From Salinimicrobium terrae DSM 17865 (lineage in GTDB: Bacteria > Bacteroidota > Bacteroidia > Flavobacteriales > Flavobacteriaceae): a stretch of DNA of 64,000 bases. Below, piece after piece: positions 16,061-26,200 of the stretch (position 1 is its first letter; each line of letters opens with the position of its first letter). The translations under genes were made by a program, and so were the position numbers. The notes under the pieces are model-generated. The model was given only the letters and a program-made list of their open reading frames with translations. It had not been told where the DNA came from and made no database searches. Location of the stretch: NCBI RefSeq assembly GCF_000424665.1, contig NZ_AUKI01000017.1:186001-250000 (forward strand), given 5' to 3'.

Positions 16061-16179
16061 ACAGGTCATTAAGATGTTAAAATAAAGTGTATAGTTTAAG
16101 GGAATATCGAAGTAGTAACTCCCTTTTAAGGAAAGACTTCCTTTGAATTAACGAAGTATTAATTTTTTCTATCCAAAAA

Positions 16180-16210
16180 TTTGTTTTATTGATTCTTTTT
16201 AATAGGTTTG
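16180..16210 (+). promoter_or_regulatory. susC promoter
   Basis: A TTTG at 16180-16183, 19 bases, then TAGGTTTG at 16203-16210 match the Bacteroidetes -33/-7 consensus. The implied transcript would have a leader of about 240 nt before susC, in which no gene is seen. Confidence 0.7.
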
Positions 16211-16224
16211 TGTAATCGATTACA
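16211..16224. promoter_or_regulatory. LacI operator at the susC promoter
   Basis: A perfect palindrome TGTAATCGATTACA directly abuts the last base of the -7 box, covering the expected transcription start. Same geometry as at kduI and the second GH28 gene. Confidence 0.75.
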
Positions 16225-16458
16225 TTCATGAATTTAATAATTGAAGGTGTAGTAAATTGCCACTTTATTAAAAAGATTCATTAGGAAATAAGTAATTATC
16301 AATTAAGTTTTTTTGAAAAGGAGCATCTGATCAAAAAAGCTGTGATACTCATAGGTTACGAAAACGATTTAGTTTGTACGTCCCCTGTTTTACTCTGGCT
16401 TTTGTGCTGGATAATTTTTTTCATCTTGTAAAGTAATAACCAATTTTAGTTTTGAATT

Positions 16459-19400
16459 ATGAACATGAAACCTTTTGATCTCTCTTCAAAAATCTCTCTT
16501 TTCCTGCTCGGTCTTTTCCTTTTTATAGGAGGTGGTGTATGGGCTCAAGATGGGATTATTGTAAATGGTGTTGTAGTCGATTCGGACACCCATGAACCTC
16601 TCCCCGGTGTAAATATTATTGAAAAAGGAACTATTAATGGTACAATGACCGATTTGGATGGGGAATTTACTATTGAAGTTTCAGGCCCTGATGCTGTATT
16701 GGTATTTACTTATGTGGGATTTGAACCTCTCGAAGTGGAAGTAAATGGGAGAACCAATATTGAGGCGATTCTTCAATTAGATTCAGCTTCTCTAGATGAG
16801 GTTGTCGTGGTTGGGTATGGTACTGCTAGAAAATCGGATTTAACTGGATCTGTTGTGTCGATTTCCGGAAGTGATATTCAAGAGCAGGCAAAAGCCAGTG
16901 TAGCAGATGCTTTAACAGGTCGACTTGCTGGTGTACAGGTGATGGCTACCGAAGGGTCACCTGATGCTGAAATAAATATCAGGATTCGTGGAAACGGTTC
17001 TTTAACTCAGGATAGCTCCCCTTTAATCATTGTAGATGGTTTTCCCGTTGGTAGTATGAGCGACATAAGTCCAACAGATATAGCAAGTATTTCTGTGCTT
17101 AAAGATGCTTCCTCTACCGCTATTTATGGTTCAAGAGGAGCAAATGGAGTTGTTATTATTACCACTAAAGACGGAGTGCCTGGTAAAATTTCTGTGAATT
17201 TAAACACATTTTATGGTTTTCAAAAAATTGCTAATACTATTGATGTGCTTTCGCCAGAGGACTTCGTTAAATGGCAATACGAATACGCCCTACTCAGCGA
17301 TCCGGAAAACTTAGATTCTTATGAACGATATTTTGGATTGTGGCAAGATTACGATCTATATCAAGGTGTAGAGGGAAATGACTGGCAAAGACAAATTTAT
17401 GGTAATATGGGGGAAGTTCAGAGTCATGACCTAGCAGTTAGGGGAGGTTCTGAGAAAGCAAATTACAATTTTAATTATGCCCATTATGACGTAAACACCA
17501 TAATGGTGGGTTCTGAATACACGCGGAATAACCTGTCTTTGGCCCTTAAAAGTGAAATTAACGAAAGATTAGATTTGTCCTTTACTGTCCGGTATTCTGA
17601 TACAGAGATCACCGGCGGTGGTGCCAATGAGCAGAATGAGATTTCTTCTGCCGATTCACGATTGAAATATAGTGTTCAATATTCTCCAATTCCAATCTCC
17701 GGACTTACAACTACAAATACTGATGAAGCTTTAGCTGGCTATCTGGTTAATCCATTTGTAGCTACAGATGACAACCAAAGACTTCAACTACGGAAGAACT
17801 TTAATACATTAGGAAGTTTTGGTTGGGAAATACTTGATAATGTGAGATTTCAATCTGACTTTGGTTTGGATTATCGTACAGATCAAGATTACCGCTACTA
17901 TGGACGTTCAACTTATTATTCAAACAATAGACCTTCAGCAGATAATCAAGGATTGCCTTCTCTCGTTTACAGAGATCGTACCCGTGAAACTTTTAGGAAT
18001 GCTAACACTATTAATATTGACTTTAATAAGTACCTTAATGAGGACCATGGATTAAAATTACTTTTAGGAGAAGAAATGATTGTGACTGAGAGCAACATAG
18101 AAACTTCAGAGATTCAGGGTTTTCCAAAGGATTTTGACTTTGGAACTACAAGAAGGTTGACTACCCAGGGAACTCCCCAGAGCGTAGATAATTTTTACAG
18201 TCCTGATGACAAACTATTATCATTCTTTGGGCGTGTTAATTATGAATTCAAAAATAAATATTTATTGACGGCTACTTACAGAGCCGATGGTTCCAGTAAA
18301 TTTTTGGGAGAAAACCGTTGGGGTTATTTCCCCTCTGCAGCAGTAGCATGGAAATTAAAAGAAGAAAATTTCCTGAAAGATGTAGATTGGCTTAATGCTC
18401 TTAAGTTAAGATTTAGCTATGGTGAAGCCGGTAACAACAACATACCATCTGGCCAAACAGTACAAAGTTTTCAGTCAAGTACGACAACTTATCTAAATGA
18501 AATTCCTACCTACTGGGCAGCTTCCAGAGTTTTGGCTAATCCCGATCTTAGGTGGGAGACTACCGTTACACAAAATGTTGGTCTTGATTTTGAAGTTTTC
18601 AGAGGGGCAGTCATAGGTAGTGTTGAAGCGTACAAAAATTTAACTACAGATTTATTGCTTGCATTTCGTACTCCTGGATCGGGATATGAATATCAATATA
18701 GAAACCTGGGAGAGATCCATAATTCCGGTGTAGAAGCTTCATTAAATTTTTATCCTATTACTAAGGAAGATTATGGTCTGAGTTTCTCCATAAATACATC
18801 AGCAAATAGAAATAAAATTAATTCTTTAGGAACATTAGAAGATTATCAGGAGTCTTCCGGATGGGCTTCATCTCAAATTGGCGGAGATTATGCAATTTGG
18901 GTTGGAGAACCAGTAGGAACGATGTATGGTTATAGAAACGATGGGCGTTATGAGGTGTCTGATTTTAACTTTGATCCCGTGACGAATTCTTATATCCTAA
19001 AAGAAGATGTGGTCGATGCCAGTGATGTAGTGGGGGAATTAATGCCGGGAATGTTGAAGTTAAAGGATATAAATGACGATGGTGTAGTAGATATAAATGA
19101 CAACACAATCATCGGAGATGCTAATCCTGATTTCTCAGGTGGATTCGTTTTAAATGCTTATGCCTACGGATTCGACTTTTCAGCAGCCTTTAACTATAGT
19201 CTGGGAAATGATGTTTATAATGCAAATAAGATTCAATTTACCACATCCAACGAAAATAGCAGGTATAGAAACTTAAGTTCAGCAATGGCTGATGGTGCAA
19301 GATGGACGTACCTCAACCCGGAGACAGGACAGCTTATAAACGATCCTGAACAGCTTGCAGCTGCAAATGCAAATACAACTATGTGGTCCCCTTATATGCG

Positions 19401-19680
19401 GAGTTACGTATTCAGCGATTGGGCAGTAGAAGATGGTTCCTTTCTTAGGTTAAACACAATTACTTTAGGTTATACAATTCCTAATTCGCTAATGGAGAAA
19501 GCTAATATTTCTAAATTGAGACTTTACGCCACGGCAAATAATGTTTTTGTACTTACGAATTATTCCGGTCTTGACCCTGAAGTTTCTACCAGGAGAAACA
19601 CACCACTTACTCCGGGAGTAGATTATTCTCCATTTCCAAGAAGTAGACAAGTGGTGTTTGGTCTAAATATGAATTTTTAA
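16459..19680 (+). CDS. SusC-family TonB-dependent outer-membrane transporter
   Basis: A 1073-residue outer-membrane importer for pectic oligosaccharides. It has a signal peptide (to about residue 29, VWAQ), then a carboxypeptidase-D-like domain (about 35-110, GVNIIEKGTINGTMTD), the SusC signature DEVVVVGYG near 113, a plug domain (about 120-230, containing SSTAIYGSRGANGVVIITTK) and a 22-strand barrel to the C-terminal NMNF. There is no STN signalling domain, so it is not itself an anti-sigma-coupled receptor. It is followed by susD and is the first gene of the island operon under the LacI operator. Substrate is inferred from the neighbours. Confidence 0.95.
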   Translation: MNMKPFDLSSKISLFLLGLFLFIGGGVWAQDGIIVNGVVVDSDTHEPLPGVNIIEKGTINGTMTDLDGEFTIEVSGPDAVLVFTYVGFEPLEVEVNGRTNIEAILQLDSASLDEVVVVGYGTARKSDLTGSVVSISGSDIQEQAKASVADALTGRLAGVQVMATEGSPDAEINIRIRGNGSLTQDSSPLIIVDGFPVGSMSDISPTDIASISVLKDASSTAIYGSRGANGVVIITTKDGVPGKISVNLNTFYGFQKIANTIDVLSPEDFVKWQYEYALLSDPENLDSYERYFGLWQDYDLYQGVEGNDWQRQIYGNMGEVQSHDLAVRGGSEKANYNFNYAHYDVNTIMVGSEYTRNNLSLALKSEINERLDLSFTVRYSDTEITGGGANEQNEISSADSRLKYSVQYSPIPISGLTTTNTDEALAGYLVNPFVATDDNQRLQLRKNFNTLGSFGWEILDNVRFQSDFGLDYRTDQDYRYYGRSTYYSNNRPSADNQGLPSLVYRDRTRETFRNANTINIDFNKYLNEDHGLKLLLGEEMIVTESNIETSEIQGFPKDFDFGTTRRLTTQGTPQSVDNFYSPDDKLLSFFGRVNYEFKNKYLLTATYRADGSSKFLGENRWGYFPSAAVAWKLKEENFLKDVDWLNALKLRFSYGEAGNNNIPSGQTVQSFQSSTTTYLNEIPTYWAASRVLANPDLRWETTVTQNVGLDFEVFRGAVIGSVEAYKNLTTDLLLAFRTPGSGYEYQYRNLGEIHNSGVEASLNFYPITKEDYGLSFSINTSANRNKINSLGTLEDYQESSGWASSQIGGDYAIWVGEPVGTMYGYRNDGRYEVSDFNFDPVTNSYILKEDVVDASDVVGELMPGMLKLKDINDDGVVDINDNTIIGDANPDFSGGFVLNAYAYGFDFSAAFNYSLGNDVYNANKIQFTTSNENSRYRNLSSAMADGARWTYLNPETGQLINDPEQLAAANANTTMWSPYMRSYVFSDWAVEDGSFLRLNTITLGYTIPNSLMEKANISKLRLYATANNVFVLTNYSGLDPEVSTRRNTPLTPGVDYSPFPRSRQVVFGLNMNF

Positions 19681-19685
19681 AATTG

Positions 19686-21485
19686 ATGAAAATGAAAAAT
19701 ATAATTAAAGTCTGTTCGGTAATTATTTTGATGAGCCTGGTAGTATCCTGCGAGGAAGACTTTTTAGGCGATGATTTTCTGGAAGCTCCGGCCAAATCAA
19801 CTCTGGACGAATCAACTATTTTTTCCACCGTTGACTTAGCAAAGGGAGCTGTAGATGGAATTTTGGAACCCATTGGGCAGACAAATTCTTATCGAGGCCG
19901 CTTTATTCCTTATTACGGTTTTAATACTGATACCGAATACAATTATAGCGCAGGAGATGAAGGTTCGGATGCAGACCTGGTTTATTACGATGCGAAACCT
20001 AATAATTCCAGGATGAATACCGATAATAATGTCTGGGCAATGATGTATCAGGGAATTGAACGTGCAAATATTGTTATACGAGGCTTGAGAAATTATGGTA
20101 ATCCTGAACCTGGAACCGAATTTGGACAGTTACTGGGAGCAGCCCTTACTTATAGAGCTGTTTATTATGCAGACCTTATGAAAGCCTGGGGAGATGTGCC
20201 TGCACGTTTTGAACCTATTACCTCTGAAACCCTTTATTTGCCAAAAACAAGCAGGGATACCATATATAAACGACTCATTGCAGATTTAGGAGAGGCTGCT
20301 ACGTTGGTAGCCTGGCCTAATGAAACCGCGGCTACCACTTCGGTAGAACGTATTAATAAAGCATTTGTAAAAGGATTTAGAGCACGCCTTGCGCTGGTTT
20401 CGGCAGGCTTCCAACAATATCCTGACGGAGTACGAAGAAGTAACGATCCAGATCTCTCTGTTCAAAAGATGTATCAGTTGGCGCTGGAAGAAAGTCGTGA
20501 CGTGATTAATAGTGGTACAGTTTCCCTGATTCCTTCCTTTGAAACTTTGTGGAGAAATTATAATCAGGAAATCACGACTGCCGGTCGTGAATCATTGTGG
20601 GAAATTCCCTTTGCGGATGGCCGTGGTAGGGTTTTATTTTCTTTTGCCGTTCGTCACCGTAGTGTAGATCAGTTTACCGGTCAGCCGAGAGGTGGTTCAG
20701 CGGGACCTACCCCAACAGTTTATTATGATTTTGATGAAGATGATACTCGTAGAGATGTAACCGCTGTACCTTATCAATGGGGTACTGCTATAGAAGGTAT
20801 TGCTCAGCAGGAACTTACCGGGATCGATATGTGGTATTTCGGTAAATATCGGTATGAATGGATGAATCGCTATGTTACCTCTACAAACGATGACGGAGTC
20901 AATCTAATGTATATGAGATATGCTGAAGTTCTATTAACTGCTGCTGAAGCGGCTAATGAACTGGAAGGACCGGGAGCGGCGGCACCATATCTTAAGGAAA
21001 TTCGCCGTAGGGCTTTCCCTACCGAACTACATGCGGAAAAAGTAGATGCCTATGTTGGGGCGCTTGGTTCTAAAGATGAGATGTTCAATGCCATTGTAGA
21101 AGAATATAAATTTGAATTTACAGGGGAAATGGATCGGAAAATGGATCTTATTCGCTGGAACCTGCTAGGCGAAAAACTGGATGAAGAAAGGGAGGAATTG
21201 GAAAACCTGGAAAATAGAACGGGAGATTATGCCAATGTGCCAACCACGCTTTATTACAGATATGCAGACGACGGTTATACACTCCTTGTCTATGGGCTCA
21301 ATAGAGGAGAAACCGGAAATCCGGGACCGGAATGGTCAGCACACCCATGGGATCAGCCACTGGATGAAATAATAAACACCCTTTACAAACCGGGAGTAGA
21401 CCCGGATAACAGACAGTTTTGGCCAATTTGGCAAGTCTTTATTGATGCCAGTAATGGTATGTTAGTTAACGATTACGGTTACTAG
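19686..21485 (+). CDS. SusD-family glycan-binding lipoprotein
   Basis: A 599-residue surface lipoprotein that caps the SusC channel and binds glycan. The ATG at 19686 is used rather than a TTG one codon earlier. Lipobox at C22 (LVVSCEED). The helical TPR-like body includes the segment LTYRAVYYADLMKAWGDVPA, and a typical C-terminal region has LMYMRYAEVLLTAAEAANEL and FEFTGEMDRKMDLIRW. Separated from susC by five bases. Confidence 0.94.
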   Translation: MKMKNIIKVCSVIILMSLVVSCEEDFLGDDFLEAPAKSTLDESTIFSTVDLAKGAVDGILEPIGQTNSYRGRFIPYYGFNTDTEYNYSAGDEGSDADLVYYDAKPNNSRMNTDNNVWAMMYQGIERANIVIRGLRNYGNPEPGTEFGQLLGAALTYRAVYYADLMKAWGDVPARFEPITSETLYLPKTSRDTIYKRLIADLGEAATLVAWPNETAATTSVERINKAFVKGFRARLALVSAGFQQYPDGVRRSNDPDLSVQKMYQLALEESRDVINSGTVSLIPSFETLWRNYNQEITTAGRESLWEIPFADGRGRVLFSFAVRHRSVDQFTGQPRGGSAGPTPTVYYDFDEDDTRRDVTAVPYQWGTAIEGIAQQELTGIDMWYFGKYRYEWMNRYVTSTNDDGVNLMYMRYAEVLLTAAEAANELEGPGAAAPYLKEIRRRAFPTELHAEKVDAYVGALGSKDEMFNAIVEEYKFEFTGEMDRKMDLIRWNLLGEKLDEEREELENLENRTGDYANVPTTLYYRYADDGYTLLVYGLNRGETGNPGPEWSAHPWDQPLDEIINTLYKPGVDPDNRQFWPIWQVFIDASNGMLVNDYGY

Positions 21486-21516
21486 AACCCAACAAATCAG
21501 ATTTAAATTATTAGTT

Positions 21517-23073
21517 ATGAAAATAAGAGATATCTTAAAAAGTTTACTTATAGCTATTCTTCTTGCAGGTACCTTGGTAGGTTGTGATTATGATAAGGAA
21601 CTTATCGAAGAGCTTCCTATAGAAAGGGAGTTTGCGCCGGTAGCTTTAACTGCACATGTAAGAAACCAGGTGAACGTTGAATTAAACTGGACAGTCGAGG
21701 AAGACCATCACAGTTATATCGTGGAGATTTCAAATGATTCAACAAGCTTCGATAATATTGTAAGAACTATTGAAGTTACTCCAGATGAATTGCCGGTTCT
21801 TATACCGTTAGAAAGTGAAACTTTTTATTCTATTAGAGTAAAAGCTATTAGTGATGATGGGCTCAACGATTCCTCCTGGGCAACTACCAGAGTGCGTACC
21901 TTAACCGAACAAATTTTCATAGAAGGTGAGGATGGTGACATCAAAGCTAAAGAGGTAACCCTAAGATGGGTGCCTGACAGCCAGGTAACTGAAATAAGCC
22001 TAAGCCCTGGTGATATCACTTACACCATAACGCCAGAAGACATGGCCAGCGGTGTAGCAACCATAACAGGCCTTACTTCAGAAACTGAATATACTGCCAC
22101 TCTGCTTAACGAGGATCAAATTAGAGGTCTTAAAACATTTACAACCGGAATTGACATTGGTGATGGAATATTAGTTACTCCAGAGGACGATTTATTACAA
22201 ATGATCGCAGATGCCGAAGCAGGTGCTATTCTTGTTCTCGAGCCCGGTGATTATACAGAGCAAACAGGAACTGTTACTCTGGACAAATCTTTAACCATTA
22301 GAGGTTTGAGGAGTTACGATAAACCTCTGCTCCAATTGAATTTTGAAATTGTTGGCGGAGCTGAAGTTGTAGAATTGATTGATCTTGATCTACAGGGACT
22401 TGGGGCAGGATCCTCAGATCTACAGGATGTTGTGAGGTATACAGGTGCAGGGAATTACAACTCGCTTTTAGTTAGTGGTTGTTATATCCATGATTATGCA
22501 CGTTCTTTTATTGCAGGAAATGAAACCGATGCAATCCTTCAAAGCCTCACTGTGGAAAATTCAATTGTTTATGACGTCTTTACCTCAGGTGGTGACTTCA
22601 TAGACTTCAGGAATTCTGATGTACTTAATGTAAACCTGTTAAATAGTACGTTCTATAATGTTGCTCCAGATCGTGACTTTATACGAATGGATGCGAGCGG
22701 CACTTCCAATAATAGTGGGGTAACATCGAATATTGTAATCGACAGTTGCACTTTTTATGCCGTTGCAGATGATGATAGTAGAAGATTGCTATATGTGCGA
22801 TTTGTATCGAATGACGTAACGGTGAGAAATACTTTGATCGTTAACACTGAATCAGAAGGATTTGCAGATAGAGAAGGAATAGATGAATCTCCATCTTTTA
22901 GTAATAACAATTACTTTAATGCTCCTGGGTTCTACGATTCATCTCAGTATATTTTTGATAACAATAATTACACGACTTTAGATCCGGGATTTGTAGATCC
23001 AGCTTCAGGAGATTTTACTATTACAAATCAAGCTTTAATAGATAATAATGTGGGGGATCCCCGCTGGAGATAA
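21517..23073 (+). CDS. FnIII/beta-helix surface lipoprotein (DUF4957/DUF5123-like), probable glycan-binding protein
   Basis: A 518-residue lipoprotein with the lipobox ending at C23 (TLVGCDYD). Residues about 40-210 form two fibronectin-III-like modules (LNWTVEEDHHSYIVEISND; VTLRWVPDSQ). Residues about 220-518 are a right-handed parallel beta-helix with many short Asn/Val strands (LLNSTFYNVAPDRDFIRMD, NIVIDSCTFY). Lipoproteins of this layout follow susD in pectin loci and are candidate surface binding proteins. No lyase catalytic pattern is evident. It ends the first operon before a terminator. Confidence 0.75.
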   Translation: MKIRDILKSLLIAILLAGTLVGCDYDKELIEELPIEREFAPVALTAHVRNQVNVELNWTVEEDHHSYIVEISNDSTSFDNIVRTIEVTPDELPVLIPLESETFYSIRVKAISDDGLNDSSWATTRVRTLTEQIFIEGEDGDIKAKEVTLRWVPDSQVTEISLSPGDITYTITPEDMASGVATITGLTSETEYTATLLNEDQIRGLKTFTTGIDIGDGILVTPEDDLLQMIADAEAGAILVLEPGDYTEQTGTVTLDKSLTIRGLRSYDKPLLQLNFEIVGGAEVVELIDLDLQGLGAGSSDLQDVVRYTGAGNYNSLLVSGCYIHDYARSFIAGNETDAILQSLTVENSIVYDVFTSGGDFIDFRNSDVLNVNLLNSTFYNVAPDRDFIRMDASGTSNNSGVTSNIVIDSCTFYAVADDDSRRLLYVRFVSNDVTVRNTLIVNTESEGFADREGIDESPSFSNNNYFNAPGFYDSSQYIFDNNNYTTLDPGFVDPASGDFTITNQALIDNNVGDPRWR

Positions 23074-23100
23074 TATGGAAGTTAACAAGTAATATCAATA

Positions 23101-23140
23101 AAAGGGGTATGCATTGTAATGATGCACACCCCCTTTTTAT
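23101..23140 (+). terminator. Terminator after the susCD operon
   Basis: AAAGGGGT-ATGCAT and ATGCAC-ACCCCCTTTTT form a long imperfect stem ending in a T-run, 28 bases after the stop codon. Confidence 0.75.
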
Positions 23141-23293
23141 TTCCTAAAGCAGGAAACAATTTAAAGTTTTAATTCCTGTCTAATTACTAATAAGGCTTTC
23201 TGTACCTATTAATATCAAATTGTTTTTAGATAGAATAGCAGTATGCATTCCCTGAAACCAGGGTATAGTTCATTTAATTTAAATCCTAATAGC

Positions 23294-26200
23294 ATGATGA
23301 AACAACTACACTTCTTATGCCTCTTCCTCTTTTTGGGGATTCTTACGGGGTATTCCCAGGACCAAACGTCAAACCTGCCCGACGTCTGGGATTTTGGTGC
23401 AACTCAACTCGACGAGGCTCAGTTCGACAATATGTTGACTGAAGATATCATCAACTCATGGTATGATGAATCCATTACTCCGGGAACCGCAGGTCATAAT
23501 CTGCCGGATTTTACATCAGGTGATCTTAGTTTTGTTGGAGGCGGAAGTGACCGTTTACGAACCTCCAATACGAATTTGACACGATATGATGATGACATTG
23601 ATGATTACGAGGAGTTCAAAGGAAGAGTTTATATCAATTCATCTGGGGCTACCGGCAGGTATTTCAGTCTTGAATTAGATGAGGGTGACCAGGTAACCAT
23701 CTATGCCCTTACCCAAAATGGTAACGGCAATATTCATTTTGAATATATGGCTGATCCAACCCTACAAGATGATGTAGTAGCTGTAGGAGAAGAACTAACG
23801 GAATTAAATTTCACAGCAAAGGCCGCAGGAACATACAAAATTTATGATGATACCGATAAACCCAGTTATTTTAGGATTGTACGGGAAAGTGTTGCCCAGG
23901 AAGTTGGAAGCGGTGGGAGCAGTGGTCTCAGTGACGTCTGGGATTTTGGTGCAACTCAACTCGACGAGGCTCAGTTCGACAATATGTTGACTGAAGATAT
24001 CATCAACTCATGGTATGATGAATCCATTACTCCGGGAACCGCAGGTCATAATCTGCCGGATTTTACATCAGGTGATCTTAGTTTTGTTGGAGGCGGAAGT
24101 GACCGTTTACGAACCTCCAATACGAATTTGACACGATATGATGATGACATTGATGATTACGAGGAGTTCAAAGGAAGAGTTTATATCAATTCATCTGGGG
24201 CTACCGGCAGGTATTTCAGTCTTGAATTAGATGAGGGTGACGAGGTAACCATCTATGCCCTTACCCAAAATGGTAACGGCAATATTCATTTTGAATATAT
24301 GGCTGATCCAACACTACAAGATGATGTAGTAGCTGTAGGAGAAGAACTAACAGAATTAAATTTTACAGCAAAGGCTGCAGGAACGTACAAAATTTATGAT
24401 GACAACGATAAACCCAGTTATTTCAGGATTGTTCGGGAAAGTTTTACTTATACTACACTAACCGGTAATATAGATGTAGCCAATGCTGAAGGAATACCTT
24501 CAGATTACACTATTGTTTTTACCAATGAAGCCGGTGACACCTGGAGTTCTTCAGTGTCCGGGGGTGCCTATAGTGTTGATCTACCTGCAGGTTTTACATA
24601 CGATATTTCGCTTGAAGGAGCTGAGGGTTATTCTATTAGCAGTGAGTCTAGTCTGGAAGTAACAGAAAGTACCGCTTCATTTGACATCGACATAATGAAA
24701 GATGGAGCCTATAATAAGGATCTTGCCGATGTGTGGGATTTTGGAGCTACCCAGCTGGACGAATCTCAGTTCAACAATATGTTATCCAAAGAGATTATTA
24801 ACTCCTGGTATGATGAATCTATTACTCCGGGAACTGCGGGACATACTATGCCCGACTTTACAGCTGGTGATCTTAGCTTTACCGGAGGGGGAAGTGACCG
24901 TCTAAGAACCGTAAATACGAATTTGACACGATATGATGAGAACATCAATGATTACGAGGATTTCAAAGGAAGAGTTTATATAAACTCCAGAGGCGCTACA
25001 AACCGGTACATGAGTTTGAATCTTAATGAAGATGATAAAGTAAGCCTTTGGGTGCTTGGACAGGATGGTGCTGGTGAGCTTCATTTTGAATATGTCGCGG
25101 ATCCTGAACTACAGAATGATGTTGTAAATGTGGGGGGGGAACTTCAGGAAGTAAGTTTTGTTGCAAAGGCTAATGGAACCTACCACATATATGATACGGC
25201 CGACAAACCCAGTTATTTTAGAATTGTTCGTGAACCTGCCACTTATGTCAACTTATCTGGTAATGTTGATGTTGCAGATGCTCCGGGAATTCCTGAAGAC
25301 TATTCAATAGTATTTTCTATTGAAGAAGGTAAAACCTGGAACGTTAAGCCATCTGCCGGTTCCTATCAGGTTGACCTGCCAATAGGTTTCGACTATAATA
25401 TTTCCCTGGAAGGAGTTGATGGTTACATAATTTCTAATGGTACTTCCTTAGAAGTTACTGAAAGCACAACTACCTATAATATCACTATTGAAAAAGTTGA
25501 AATTTATTCTGTTACCGGATCAATTAGCGGCCTTGGGGAGAATATTGAAGATTTAAATTTAATATTTACTCCAGATCCTGATGCTGATGCGGTTTATGTT
25601 CCGCAACCAATAATCGATATAGATGCGGCCACATATTCTGTAAAACTGGAACCCGGTATTGCATATACCATAACCGGAGAAGGAGTGGATGGATATTATA
25701 TTCCTGACAATATTTTACAAATAACCGGTGAAACTGCCAGCAATATAGTTTTTGAAGCTGAACCGGATGGGCCTTATGGCGATATCGACGATGACGGAAT
25801 TTTGAATGGAGATGATAATTGTGTCTCTATCCCTAACCCTGATCAGGCAGATGCTGATAATGATGGGATCGGAGATGTATGTGAAGACGATGATGGAGAC
25901 GGTATCATAAATTTTGAGGATAATTGTCCAGATTCTCCCGAAGGTGCCATTGTAGATGTATTTGGTTGTGAAATATTTAACCTGGCGGCAGATAATTTTA
26001 ATATATCTGTCCATGACGTAAGTTGTAATGGAAACGGTGACGGTTCTATAAGCGTCAGTGCAGAAGATACAAGTTATACTTACAATGTTTCATTATCCGG
26101 TGCAGGTACGGGATCTTCAACCTTATTATCTTCCAATGAATTTTCAACAGAATTTGAGAGTTTAGCGGCGGGAACCTATGATATCTGTATTACAGTAGAT

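Noticed and set aside
23381-24442. Insertion of a mobile element inside the T9SS protein gene
   Set aside because: The repeated units keep the reading frame and encode a protein domain also found as a diverged third copy, so it is a domain duplication.
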